This document shows positions 46,905 to 57,798 of a DNA stretch of 64,000 bases, piece after piece (the first letter of the stretch is position 1; the number at the start of each line of letters is the position of its first letter). Location of the stretch: contig OX328125.1 in assembly GCA_946811695.1 (NCBI GenBank), positions 38,246,227-38,310,226 on the forward strand, given 5' to 3'. The position numbers and the translations under genes were made by a program. The DNA comes from Gonocerus acuteangulatus (lineage: Eukaryota > Arthropoda > Insecta > Hemiptera > Coreidae). The notes under the pieces are model-generated. The model saw only the letters and a list, made by a program, of their open reading frames with translations, searched no databases and was not told the DNA's origin.

Positions 46905-47012
46905 CATTTTAGCCATTAGCCATTAGGGAATTCTGGGGGCCTGCATCTATGGGGGAACGGGCCCATAGATGCAGGCCTGCTACGGGCGGGACTCGAACCC
47001 CTACTTACCCCC
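46905..47012 (-). repeat. tRNA-like SINE relic with a 16-bp perfect hairpin
   Basis: The minus strand has GGGGTTCGAGTCCC (a good B box) in a tRNA 3'-half context and downstream TAATGGCTAATGGC, resembling the SINE core. Between them, GGCCTGCATCTATGGG pairs perfectly across 8 nt (46938-46953 with 46962-46977). Confidence 0.5.
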
Positions 47013-47064
47013 ATTTTTCTTTTAGTTGTACTATTTTAGAATTGATTTTCCATTATTTTCACTT

Positions 47065-47205
47065 ATTTTTAATTTTTTTTTTAATGTGTATTTAAGATCT
47101 GTACAATTTAGATAGTAGAATAGTAAGAGAGGAAAGGGATTGAACTCATGGATTTGCGTGAGATGACAATTTGGAATGAAACGATAGGAAACTGCATTTT
47201 GCGAG
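47065..47205 (-). pseudogene. Jockey-like LINE C-terminal relic
   Basis: Similar on the minus strand to 26580-26645, e.g. GTTTCATTCCAAATTGTC, i.e. the FHSKLS-type region. It is short and decayed. Confidence 0.45.
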
Positions 47206-47760
47206 ATTTTTTACGAAGGACCCATTTTATTGAAATTCGGCACAAATAAAACGTTGTACAAATAAATCGTACGAAATGTAAAGTGTGTATTTGAAAGCAT
47301 ATTATATTTTCTACAATTACAGTCCATTCGGAGAATGAATGTAAGTATTATTTTGAAGTGCCTAAGATCTTGCTTCAATTTGAGATTTTATGTTACATGT
47401 TTACGTATTTCACGAATATTATGACAAAACGTTAAATGCTTCAAAACTAATTTTACCAAATGACAAGAAATAAGAACGGAAAGGATATTGTTCTTTTCAC
47501 AATGTCAGAAGTAACTCTAAAGTTGTGCTAAATAAGGTCACCTCTAAGTTTGCCAGCTGAAATAGGCTGCCAAACATTGACCTGGTCTTTCAAATAGTCC
47601 CATAAACAAAATCTAAAGGATTTAAATCTGGTGATCTAGGTAGCTAGATCAGGGGCTCACCTCGTCCTATCCACCGCTGATGGAAATCATCCTAAACTGC
47701 TGCTGGCATTATAACGGGCTGAGATCTCTCTTAATCCTTAAACTTAACAACCACCTCTTA
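47206..47760. other. Intergenic stretch, no gene seen
   Basis: It has HINE-like fragments (ACCCATTTTATTGAAATTCGG near 47219) but no terminus. Confidence 0.4.
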
Positions 47761-47764
47761 TTAA

Positions 47765-48207
47765 CCCTCATCTGTAAACGTACGGGTCGTATCCGACCCA
47801 CTAGGCATAAAACTGTGCATGACTCTTCAAACACGAACTCTAAGGGCTGCAGGTGCCCTCTCTATCAGTAACCAGTGTCGTAACCTTTTACAAATATAAA
47901 AGACGTTATGGGCGAATTCAGACGACAAGAGGAGCAATCTGATGCGGAATTAGATGACCTAATTGATGAAATAGATTCAGAGTCTGATGATGGTATTCTC
48001 TCAAATGATAACGAAGGAGTCAAGGAACTCTTAAATCAAGATGATCAAGAAATAGAATATCAAGATAGAGAAGATGATTTTTTCAATTCGACCCACATCT
48101 GTCCCAGTGTGCCAAGTGTGCCCCAATGCATGTGATTCTTTTACCAAAACAGAAATGTGATATAATGTGTTCCTCAAGTTTTATTGTGATAATCAATTAG
48201 TTATTTA

Positions 48208-48254
<47 letters not shown>

Positions 48255-48523
48255 CTAATTTCTTAACGTCTCGTAAACAATTTACTATATTTTCTTTTCT
48301 TTTTTTTTAATTAATTTTTCTTTCCTGAACGCAAATGCTTGTTTTCTTTTATGAATTGTCTTTTATGTTTTAAAAGTTTATAGTATTCGCCTAATATTTG
48401 AAAATAAATGAGTAAATCCCAATAACTTGAATTCTTGCCCAAAAATGGCTCTATTAAGTACGGGGTCGGATACGACCCAACGTTATTGTGTAAGCGTCAA
48501 GCTTAAACGTTTATAGAGGAGGG
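47765..48523 (+). mobile_element. piggyBac-like internally deleted element with TTAA target
   Basis: TTAA flanks both sides (47761-47764, 48524-48527). The ends start CCCTC and share TAAACGT within about 17 bp of imperfect inverted repeat. A 16-bp block GGGTCGTATCCGACCC, itself palindromic, lies just inside both ends (47784-47799 and inverted at 48463-48478). The centre codes only for a transposase N-terminus and contains (TA)n at 48211-48249, so most of the transposase is deleted. Confidence 0.8.
47908..48135 (+). pseudogene. piggyBac transposase N-terminal remnant
   Basis: A 75-codon frame, very acidic (DAELDDLIDEIDSESDDG), as is typical of the disordered N-terminus of piggyBac transposases. 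It ends in VPQCM soon after the acidic part, with no DDE/DDD catalytic core. Assignment rests mainly on the TTAA-flanked ends around it. It cannot be catalytic; expression is unknown. Confidence 0.6.
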
Positions 48524-48527
48524 TTAA

Positions 48528-49865
48528 TTCTATTCGTCCCCAAAAGGGCATATCATGTCAACAGGCCATAAGAAACACCAAATTCTTCATTATTTTTTAT
48601 CTATAATTTTGTCAACTCTTATGCCTAAAGCTCCAATGTTTATGCTTATTCTATGCTGAATTACCCCTCTCTTAACAAAAATACTATTTAAAGAAATTTA
48701 AGTCCATCTTTTTGGTATTTCAGATGAGGAATTCATGCAAATGAAAACTATTTTTACAGAGAACTACTTGACGTATCGAAACCCCCGTTTTCACGGTTCT
48801 TCCTTGTTTTTTTTAGCACATTAGAAAAATATAATGCAAAATATGGCTTAAGAGGAATCTCTTCCTTTCGTTGGTCTATTTGAGCCATTAGAAGAGTTAT
48901 TTTCTCATTTCCAAGGGTACCATCTCGACGAGAACTTTGCTGCTTTAAAAGATTTTGATATCTCAAAGCGTTTAGTAGTTATTTCCCTAGTTGCTCTGTT
49001 ATCCGGGCCACCCCATATATAAAAATATACGTGTTTATATATGTGGCAAAACGTTTGTTTTTGCCATGAAACTTTGTAAATACCATTACCACAGAACGGC
49101 TATTTGGTTCTTTCACTTGTGAATTTAGGGAAGCCTGAACCTAATTAATTTTTTCACTCCTACCGGCCGGTAATTTGACTTTATTTTAACCAAACTCGGT
49201 ACAAATGCCTAAGTAATGAAAAATATTAAAAAAAATAGTAAAATTTGTCCTTTCGAAGTTGGGGTTTACACCAAAATTAAATATAATATTTATAATTAAG
49301 TTAGTTTAAATTTGTAATATACAATAGCAAATATATTTTTGTTAATATTATATTTGTTTTGGTTATTTTATGCACATTCTTCAGATTATAGGCTTATACT
49401 CCAATATGGTTATGGTTCAATTGCTGTTAAACTTGCTTGTATCATGTGTATGTTTGTAGTTATATAGCTCCAGCGTAAAACGCCTTTCTTCTCATATATA
49501 CTTTATAACTACTGTCTTGACATATTTGAAATTTATTCAACTAACGTTTGACATATTAAATGTGTAAGTGAGAAAGTTTGACCATGACTATACAGAGTGA
49601 CTAGTTTCGAGTTGATCCACTCCTGGTTGACATGAGGGCAGAGTTTCAAGGGGATCATCAGTGTCAAACACAGCCAGTCCCGTGAGGGCCGACCACAAAG
49701 GACACAGGTAGTCCGCGTCAATTTATTTAGGTACCTATTTCTACCAAACTTCCACCAAACCATTGACAGCTTGTCCGATAACCTCCTATCTTCCTTTATA
49801 GTTCACTTTAGTTTGACACGAAGCAGCGCAGTCAATCAAAAACTATTTAAAAGAAATATAATTAT
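48528..49865. other. Intergenic stretch, no supported gene
   Basis: Minus frames at 48754-48966 and 49533-49763 have no recognisable domain. A HINE-like motif occurs near 49060-49260. Confidence 0.45.
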
Positions 49866-49875
49866 TACAGTAATA

Positions 49876-49876
<1 letters not shown>

Positions 49877-49929
<53 letters not shown>

Positions 49930-50091
49930 GGCGCATCTACTTCTAGGTCATTAGCGCCGACATCCAGGGTGCAGCGAGGAATTTTCCCAGCGAGCCTTGA
50001 GATGAGAAAATTCCTGCCGGAGGTGGGAATCGAACCCACCATCTCCCGCTTATGAATCCAGCGCGCTAGCCACTAGACTACGGGAGACCCC
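49877..50091 (-). mobile_element. tRNA-derived SINE, full length, second copy
   Basis: The minus-strand head has the A box region CGTAGTCTAGTGGCTAGCG and B box GGTTCGATTCCC, a CAT triplet at the anticodon-loop position, the GGCGCTAATGACC core, GCGCCGT and a poly-A tail of about 45. An 11-bp duplication TACAGTAATAT is at 49866-49876 and 50092-50102. Nearly the same as 38428-38609. Confidence 0.9.
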
Positions 50092-50102
50092 TACAGTAAT
50101 AT

Positions 50103-50904
50103 TGTATCTTCTTTCGCTCACCTAGAACCAATTAAGCATACAAAATCGGTTTCAGAATGCCCTGAAAGGGTCATAGTCATATCATTAACTTCATATTTAA
50201 TCGCTAGAGATCAGTAGATCTCACATCGACACACTTTAAGGAAAAGAAAGCAATTGCTAACACTTCACTTGGTCACTTTTCCACGCCAAACTTTCCACTC
50301 ATCAAAGTCCTTTATTCCTCCCCTATCGAGTGACACCCGTCCCTTCTCTCCACCAAGACGACTCAGAACACCTCAGAGATCTCCTGCAGTGACTAAGTGA
50401 AGTGTTAGCACTGGCTTTCTCTTCCTTCAAGTTCGTCAATGTTTGTGGCCCACCGATATCTCTTCGACTCCAGCCACTGGTCCTGAGCTTGTGAAGGCCC
50501 TCTTCAACTTCACCTGAACGTCCTTCAGACGAGGATGAAATTGGGAGGCCTTGAGCACAAAACCTTCATATTGTATCATATTATTCATACATGGTTAATC
50601 TAATAACCAATAAAGAAATCAATTGCAGTTCAAGAAATCAGTAGTGCGTTTTCGCTTTAAAATAAACTTCATAAGTATTCTACTGTTGCGCTGATGAGAA
50701 TAACATCCCAACGACAGTAGCCAACAGTTAATTACCCACTCTCCCTTTACTTATTGACTTCTACATAGTACAAAAGGAAACTTCTACGATAAGCACCAAA
50801 AAAAGTTAACTTAAGAACAAAAAATATTTTGAGTCAGCTTCTAAAAAAATATATTAATAAACTTCAAACTATTTGGGATCTAATTATATTTTGTTAAATA
50901 TTTT
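50103..50904. other. Intergenic stretch containing a 34-bp inverted-repeat element
   Basis: At 50243-50276 and 50389-50422 arms sharing GCTAACACTTCACTT are inverted around 112 bp, a probable MITE of about 180 bp. No gene seen. Confidence 0.6.
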
Positions 50905-51345
50905 GAAAGCGCTTCGGAAATCGTGGTTAGTGGGAGGAAACCCTTCGAAAGCTAAATTATCTACAAAAAAGGTTCTGAAGTAATTTTCGAAGGGACGATG
51001 TCAATGGAAGAAATAAGTCCTAAAATCGTCGAAAGTGTTAGTTTCGTTGCTTTGAACGGTTTTTTTTTTTTTTTTTTGTGTTTGGTTCCCTGATTTTTTT
51101 ATTGTTTTTTTTTTAACAATAATAATATCAGTAATATTACCAGTAAAACGAGAAACAATTTTTGGTTGTTTGTAATAGAGATTTACCAACGGAAGTCAAA
51201 AATACCGAGTGCGTAATTTCCCCTATGCGTAGGTGCTTACATTTTTAACGAAATATTTACTGCATCTATTCCAAGCTATCCAATTATCAATAGAGATAAA
51301 AACTTTATGGAAACGGGCTATGATGACGCAGTTTATGTGGGTCGG
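50905..51345 (+). mobile_element. HINE-A 3' relic
   Basis: Body blocks TCGGAAATCGTGGT, AAAGCTAAATTATCTACAAA and GACGATGTCAATGG are followed by a decayed terminus CGGGCTATGATGACGCAG, then GGGTCGGAATTTTT. The 5' part is absent. Confidence 0.55.
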
Positions 51346-51813
51346 AATTTTTATTTATGTGTGTATATAAATATATATTCACTATATAATGTAAATATGT
51401 TGGCATGGTCATGGCGAAGCCTTTCTTAGCAGCAAATGGAATAATCATCCAATATGTTATTAATTATTGTAAGAGAGTTATAATATTAAATAGTATTGTT
51501 CCTTTTCTCAAAAATCTAATAATAGCTCAACAACCACTTCCTTAAATGATGTATTTTTGCAACAAAGCGCTGGATACTGATCATTTTTACAACACAAGGA
51601 GGAATAGTGAGAGGGCTTGGGACAAAATGGGTGAGTTACGAGAAAAGAATGAAAGGCCGAATTTGGAGATTGGAGGGCGGGAAAGAAAGAGAGAGGGTGA
51701 TAGTTAGAGTGGGCGATGCTTCAGCGTGAAAAGACTGAGAAAGCAATACACAGTTGAAAAGAGAGATTCTTTATGAGCGGGAGTTGGGAGGTATTCCGAG
51801 AGAAGAGGTAGAG

Positions 51814-51867
<54 letters not shown>

Positions 51868-52100
51868 TAACATGAGAGTGAGAGTGAGAGGGAGTGATAA
51901 CGCGAGAGTGAAAGTGAGAGAGGAGAGATATAGCGAATGAACTAAGTCGGCACAGGTGTGACGCAGGAACCACAGCCCTCTTCTGCAATCTGCCCCCTTT
52001 CTAACTTCCTTTATACCTTTATTCTTGGGGTTTAGTGCTATTGACAACTAATAACTCCTTTCAGTTTTTCTTACCATATAAGTCAAAAGTCTCCGAAAGT

Positions 52101-52132
<32 letters not shown>

Positions 52133-52706
52133 CTCATTTTGTCCCCTAAGCTAAATTGTTTCGTCCAACTGGAGTCCAATCTTTTTAATTAAAAACGAAT
52201 TCCTTACTCCAAGTTCTCAGCAATGAAGATGTTTCTACTTTAATGAACTAACCTAGCTGGCGTTCTTCTTCAGTCCTCCAGTGCCACAAATTCCACTTTC
52301 ACGAATAATTTGTGTCTCATTAACTTCTTTTTGGCATTTATAATAAACATTCCGTAAATAGACAAACATTTTTAGAATTGTATAAATAATCAAGATTAAT
52401 AAACCGTTCTGTTAGGTCATTCCGGACTGACAGATTTTTATTTTTTTTAGTATGAGCTTATTGAAAAGTTACAAAGCTCTTTATTGATAACAAGCATATA
52501 AAATAAAAATACTTAGAAAAAAGTAATGAGATCCCAAAAAAAACATAAATGTGAAATAGAGGCCAAGTTCCTCCCCCCACAATGAAACACTCCCTTCCCC
52601 AAAAATATCCCCTCCTAAACCCCCCCCCCAAAACGCCTTACCATCCTATACTCCAAAAAAGTAGTATGAGTTAGTGCATTAAGTGCACCATATTTTCAAC
52701 CAAAAA
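51346..52706. other. Intergenic stretch with a (GA)n tract
   Basis: (GA)n at 51816-51865 inside a longer purine-rich block (51650-51930). C-rich patches occur at 52573-52632. The minus frames across the GA tract are repeat artefacts. No gene seen. Confidence 0.5.
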
Positions 52707-53475
52707 TATTTGCCAATAAAAGAGATGATACAAGAAAGAAATGTCCAAGTTCATTACTTGGAAGACCTCATAGTTACTTACTAAGAACAGTAAAGACACT
52801 TCAACTGACCTTTAAAAACAACAATAAAAATGCTTATATCCAGTTACTAAAATATCACTTTCCTCAAACAGGTATATTCCTAAACTTGGCAATGTTTTAT
52901 TTGAATGAATGAATGAATGAAAAGTTTTATTCTTATTCCGGGACAGAAGTCCCATAGGAATAATTTTGAAATTACATAATAATTATGAATTTTACGTATA
53001 AACTTAAAAACTTATAAATGCTATCAGTATCAGTATATAGTGTACAGCTTCAATATAGACTAGGGGTTGGGTAAAACTTGGAGGGATAGAAGGTGGTGGA
53101 AGAGTCGGGATTTAAAGGTTTCAAGGTTGGTAGAATGGCGGACAGACAGAGGTAAGGAATTCCATAGCGAGGTGGCACGGGTGACGAATGATTTTTCGAA
53201 TATTGCTGTTCGGTGGGAAGGAATATAAAGATCGGAAGGACGAGATCGGGTATTTGTGCCGAAATTATCTTTAGAGAGAAAACTAAACATTGCCAAGTTC
53301 AAGAATATACCTGTTTGAGGAAAGTGATATTTTAGTAACTGGATATAAGTATTTCTATTGTTGTTTTTAAAGGTCAGTTGAAGTGTCTTTACTGTTCTTA
53401 GTAAGTAACTATGAGGTCTTCCAAGTAATGAACTTGGACATTTCTTTCTTGTATCATCTCTTTTATTGGCAAATA
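52707..53475 (-). repeat. LINE 3' end with a 191-bp inverted copy of its own coding segment
   Basis: Arms at 52707-52897 (plus sense) and 53285-53475 (minus sense) are near-identical inverted copies. Between them lies the remainder of the LINE 3' part, ending in a (CATT)n microsatellite (minus sense; 52902-52920) that directly touches the left arm. The inverted piece lies beyond the 3' end, not at the 5' end as in twin priming. Confidence 0.85.
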
Positions 53476-53488
53476 AAACAGATGCCAA
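53060..53488 (-). pseudogene. C-terminal fragment of a CR1/L2-type LINE reverse transcriptase
   Basis: A 142-residue minus frame with the pattern typical of the end of CR1/L2/Rex-like ORF2: TRSRPSDLYIP, then FVTRATSLWNSLPLSVR and FKSRLFHHL. It lacks all RT catalytic motifs. A microsatellite 3' end rather than poly-A fits that group. The first 60 residues are duplicated in inverted form at 52707-52897. Confidence 0.7.
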
Positions 53489-53502
53489 ACGGCCAAACAG
53501 GC

Positions 53503-53940
53503 CAAACGGTGTGAATTTGTATAAGGAACGAACATTCAGACAGACACCTGAAAGACCTTTTTTACCTTGCCTAGTGCATTTCCCGGGTCAAGGCCTACCT
53601 GTGTGCCAAGTTTGGTAAAAATCGATCAAACGGAGTGAATTTGTGTAAGGAACGAACATGCAGACAGACAGCTGATAGACGATTTTGACCTAGCCTATGA
53701 CACTCCCCGGATCAAGACCGACATGTGTGTCAAATTTTGTCAAAATCGGTCAAACGGTGTGTATTTGTATAAGGAACAAACAGACAGACAGACAGCTGAT
53801 AGACAATTTAACCTAGCCTATGATTCTCCCCGTATCAAGACCCATCTGTGTCCCAAGTTTGGTAAAAATCGGGCAAACGGTACGGATTTGTATAAGGAAC
53901 AAACATACAGGCAGAGAGCTGGTATAAGATTTTGACCGAG
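53503..53940 (+). repeat. 124-bp tandem repeat, about 3.5 units
   Basis: Units start with CAAACGG at 53503, 53627, 53751 and 53874. Each contains GTATAAGGAACRAACA, CAGACAGACA and CAAGTTTGGTAAAAATCG. The CAAAATCGGTCAAACGG wording is common in rolling-circle-type repeats. Confidence 0.85.
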
Positions 53941-54480
53941 CCTTTATGCGTCTAATTGTTTCTTAAATACAGGTTCTTCATACCGAGACGATTCATTTGA
54001 TACCCCACATCATGGGTTTCGGACGGAATGACGGGTTTTCGAAGGAAGTACAAAACTGGCACGGCCCGCCCCGGAAGCGGAGTCAAACCCAACTTTTCAG
54101 GATTTTTCGATTTTTTCCTTTAATAACACCTTAATATCTATCATCATGCACAATTTCAAGTCTCTAGCATCATTGGAAGTGCCTATTAATTTTGATGAGT
54201 GAGTGAGTGAGTGAGCGAGTGAGTCCTATAAATCCCGATTTTCGATCGCGTATATCTCAGAAACTATTCGAGATATAATTATTATGAAACTATGATTTTC
54301 AGTTTTACTCACATCTAGTAGTATAATACCTGTGTAAAATTTCATAACTTTATCTTTACCTGGTTGAACGTTATGAGAGGGTAAAAATCGGCTCTAAGAC
54401 CTCCTGTAATATACACACAGTATGCTTAGGCCGGAACTTGGCCTGGCGCACTACCGTGCGCCTAGATTGTTAGTAGGCTG
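53941..54480 (+). mobile_element. Probable Helitron-like tail
   Basis: It has a (GTGA)n tract at 54202-54226 as in the Helitron pair, and a strong 7-bp hairpin GGCGCAC/GTGCGCC (54455-54472) followed by TAGATTGTTAGT. A 5' end was not identified, and the exact terminus is uncertain. Confidence 0.4.
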
Positions 54481-54590
54481 TAGTTATCAGCGAACAACTT
54501 TTTTCTTTTTTTTTGGAACTAGTAGTTAGTAGTTACAAATTTCAATTACTAAATACAAGTTGAAAAGTGTAGTTTTTTCGGGAATATCTA

Positions 54591-54905
54591 AAGGTTCGGG
54601 AACGCGATCTGTACTGCGGCTGGCAGCGATCTCTGACCGAGGGTGGGAGGCGATCCACTTGTATTCAACAGTATTTTATTAACTCCATCATACAAAGGAC
54701 GATCTGTCGTTGCGAGGTTGTCTTTATCGCTTTACCGCGCGATACGGTTGTAAAAACTGACAGATTTACCGCGCGATCTGTTCTCTAGAAGGGAACCAGA
54801 TTACTCTATTACTCACAAGATACCGCGTCACAAATAATACCGCCACGACGGACCTTGGATCGCTGTCCGCCGCGGGTCAGATCGCGTTCTGTGTACCCGA
54901 ACCTT
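54591..54905. mobile_element. GC-rich MITE, about 315 bp
   Basis: The ends AAGGTTCGGG/CCCGAACCTT invert, and the inner parts GAACGCGATCTG and CAGCGATC also match. CCGCGCGAT occurs twice subterminally. No coding. Subterminal repeats of this kind occur in hAT-like MITEs, but the superfamily is not established. Confidence 0.65.
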
Positions 54906-56489
54906 AAGAGAAAGAAGTTTTTAGATTCTTTATTTAACTATTTGTTAGTAGTTGAGCTATGCGATGTGTGAACTAACTCGCGCCAAATATTATTCATATT
55001 CTGTGTTTAATTGCCACTTATGCTACATTATTGAAACATAATTAAATAATTTAATTGAAGGAATAACATCGTGAAATTTCAATTTCTTTTATTCTTTTAA
55101 GGCCGATCTGGAATCTGGAGATGTTATGCCAAACAGTTGCTTGAGCCTTACTTTTCTTGAAAGCCACAACAAAACACCATTTAAAAAATATATTCCCGCA
55201 CACGTGGCATACTTTCCCTTGAAGGGTTTCCGTAAAGACCCATGAGCCTTGTCAGGAACCTACTTCTGCATCATTATCAAGGAATTATGAACCTTGCCTA
55301 ATTAGGCTACCTTAAGAACGGTTTTATTAGTCGATCAAAAGTCTGACATATATAAAGAAGAGCCTTTGGTTGATGTTTGCTTCTCAGAAAAAGTTTATCG
55401 TTGTTTTTCATTTTCAAATGCGAACCAATAATAGCGCGAAAATGGACAATTATTCAATTCGAAAGTTATGAGTACTTTCTTTGTGCAAAAATAAGTACCA
55501 TTTATTTATCATTAACGATATTCTGCATCTATGGCGATTAGGATTAAGATTCTGTATTATAAACTGAAGTAGGCACTGAGTTTCGTGATGCCAATAAAAA
55601 CAATAATAAATCTAAGACAATGCCTACGTCATAATTGAAAGAAGTAGAGCAATGCTAATTAATTGACGATAAGGTTATTTCGGAATTGTTTTCAGCGTCC
55701 TTCCTGCACAAAGGAAGGACGCTGAAAACAACAACATTACAATAATTTATTTCTGAGGAGATCTTTGACAGTGGGAAATAGAAAGATGGCGTGGGTTGAG
55801 TTCTATTAGTTGGATAAAACCTCAATTTCTTTTAAAATTCCTTTTTTTGACAAGGTTTCAGTTTGATTTTCATATTTTCATGATGGCTTCCAGGAAGGAA
55901 ATAACAGATTCACAAGGAAGTTCCTTACTCCTTGATGTTGTTCGTCGAGCTGTGAGGCAAGCTTGAAAATCAATCGGAAACTGCTTGAAATAAAAACAAA
56001 ATAATTTTAAAATAGCCCGTACAGGAATAATTATCACATTTAATTATATCACTGAATATTTTTGAATCTAGGTGTGGCAAAAATCTCAGGGCCATGACCC
56101 CTCTAAAGAGGCACAGCGAGGTACAGTTATAGTAGTTCGTATGAAGTTTACATGATCAGAATTATTATTATTATTTGCCATTTAGAACAATATTGCAATT
56201 ACAATCATTATTCAGAACTAGTTACAATTTTTCAGGACGGGGATTACGTGGATTCCTCGAAGAACTGCAATGACTCCATTTAACAGGTGAATTTATTCGT
56301 GAGCAAATAAATGAAAACAAGACGTCTACCGTAGGAAATGCGACAATGGCCAGAAGACGTGAGCTAACGAAAGACCATCCTTTGCTCCCACGGTGAAGAA
56401 GGAGAATCCTGACGAGGTGTGGCGAAACTGACGGATCGTCATTCAATCTCTCTGCACATGGCTTCATGAGGAATGCGCTAACATCTCGT
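54906..56489. other. Intergenic stretch with a perfect 20-bp hairpin, no gene
   Basis: At 55686-55731 the arms TTGTTTTCAGCGTCCTTCCT pair perfectly across a 6-nt loop. The minus frame 56222-56467 shows no domain. Confidence 0.55.
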
Positions 56490-56493
56490 CATA

Positions 56494-56538
56494 TCCTCGA
56501 TACAAATGCAAATCGATACAAAGTATCGAACGCGAAAA
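56494..56538. repeat. Isolated end of the 728-987 MITE family
   Basis: CTCGATACAAATGCAAA, GTATCGAACGCGAAAA match the terminal repeats of that element, with a small internal duplication. The partner end is not seen. Confidence 0.55.
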
Positions 56539-56589
56539 GTGGTTTGATACCTTATAGATGACTTATAAATATTCTATTCAGTAAGTTGG

Positions 56590-56925
56590 ACTTCTTGAGG
56601 TAGTTCAATATCTCACCTATACGTATTTGCTTTCTTCGCCAAGTAATTCAGTCATATTGTCAGGCAAGTCATAGTTTTGTCGCTGTAAACATTCAGTCAG
56701 TATCCTCTTTATAGTCAGAGGTGTGTTACACTGTGTACATGTCGATCTTTCCGTTTTCGTCATCAGATGACAGGATGTCAGTAGGGAATGGCGAATTCTA
56801 AAGTGGCATAATATCACTTCGTCTCTTCTATTATTCCTTTTGAAGGCCATTCACTTACTGTTTGTTTCATTTCTCGAAGTTTGTTTTCCGTCGTCATGTG
56901 CCACTTTTCTGTAACAAATCCTTGA
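56590..56925 (-). pseudogene. I-clade-like LINE C-terminal fragment
   Basis: The minus frame 56617-56850 reads NNRRDEVILCHFRIRHS, then CTQCNTPLTI, ILTEC and RQNYDLPDNMTELLG, about 85% like the C-terminus of the 15497-18100 ORF. It includes the C-x2-C finger. It lacks RNase H and the 3' tail. Confidence 0.8.
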
Positions 56926-57051
56926 TGATTTTAATCTTACCTAGCATAGATTCTGATGGTTAGGGTAGGTCTGAAACGAAATGCAGTGGACGACGTTTTG
57001 GACATAAACAAGTTTCCCTCACTATGTCGCCTCTCAACAAAAAACATACAT

Positions 57052-57115
<64 letters not shown>

Positions 57116-57591
57116 TTTTTTGAAAGATGACCCGATATATATTTTCCACTTTTTCTTGTTTATTTTTCTGGCAGGGGGTCGATAAAGCAGTTCACTCTTT
57201 GTTCACATTAACTGCTTTATTTGTTATGTTTCACCCGACATGTTTCGTGCCTTTTCGCACCTCTTCAGGGGCTTTCCTATGTAACAATATTTTTTGTAAA
57301 TCCTAAACTTTAAATTGTTTACACTAATATACATATCCAGTCCCTAAATAATTTACAATTCAACATACAATATTTAAACTTAATCTTAATCCTACCTTAT
57401 CAAGAAGTCCTCTCGTCATGTTGTCTAGCTTAAGTCAGGCGTAGTACTGAAAAGTCATCTGTGGTAATTAATATGGCTGTTTGTATCGATTCTTTAGCTA
57501 TTTTCATGGTATCGATTATTGGTGAAATTTGTTTTGTGAGGTTTAATTTATTATACTATGGAAAATTTGGTGCACATTCTTTAAATCTGTT
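56926..57591. other. Intergenic stretch with (TA)n and a hammerhead-like core
   Basis: (TA)n at 57059-57111. On the minus strand 57242-57268 reads CTGAAGA, stem GTGC/GCAC, GAAAC; an 11-bp inverted repeat ATAAAGCAGTT is just downstream (57183-57226). No gene seen. Confidence 0.5.
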
Positions 57592-57727
57592 TTAGCGCCG
57601 TTCCTCCCTCCCCCATAGGGAGGAACCCCGCTTATAAGGTTGATACAATGAAACAATCCGGAAGTGCCGGCAAGAAAATTTTGCGTTTCAGAACCCCTAG
57701 AGACCGAAAATAACGCTGGTTCAAATT

Positions 57728-57798
<71 letters not shown>

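Noticed and set aside
51704..52047. Serine/leucine-rich proteins
   Set aside because: They are translations of the (GA)n/(CT)n microsatellite.
52707..53475. Classic twin-primed LINE inversion
   Set aside because: The inverted piece lies beyond the 3' microsatellite, not at the 5' side, and is a duplication rather than a simple inversion.
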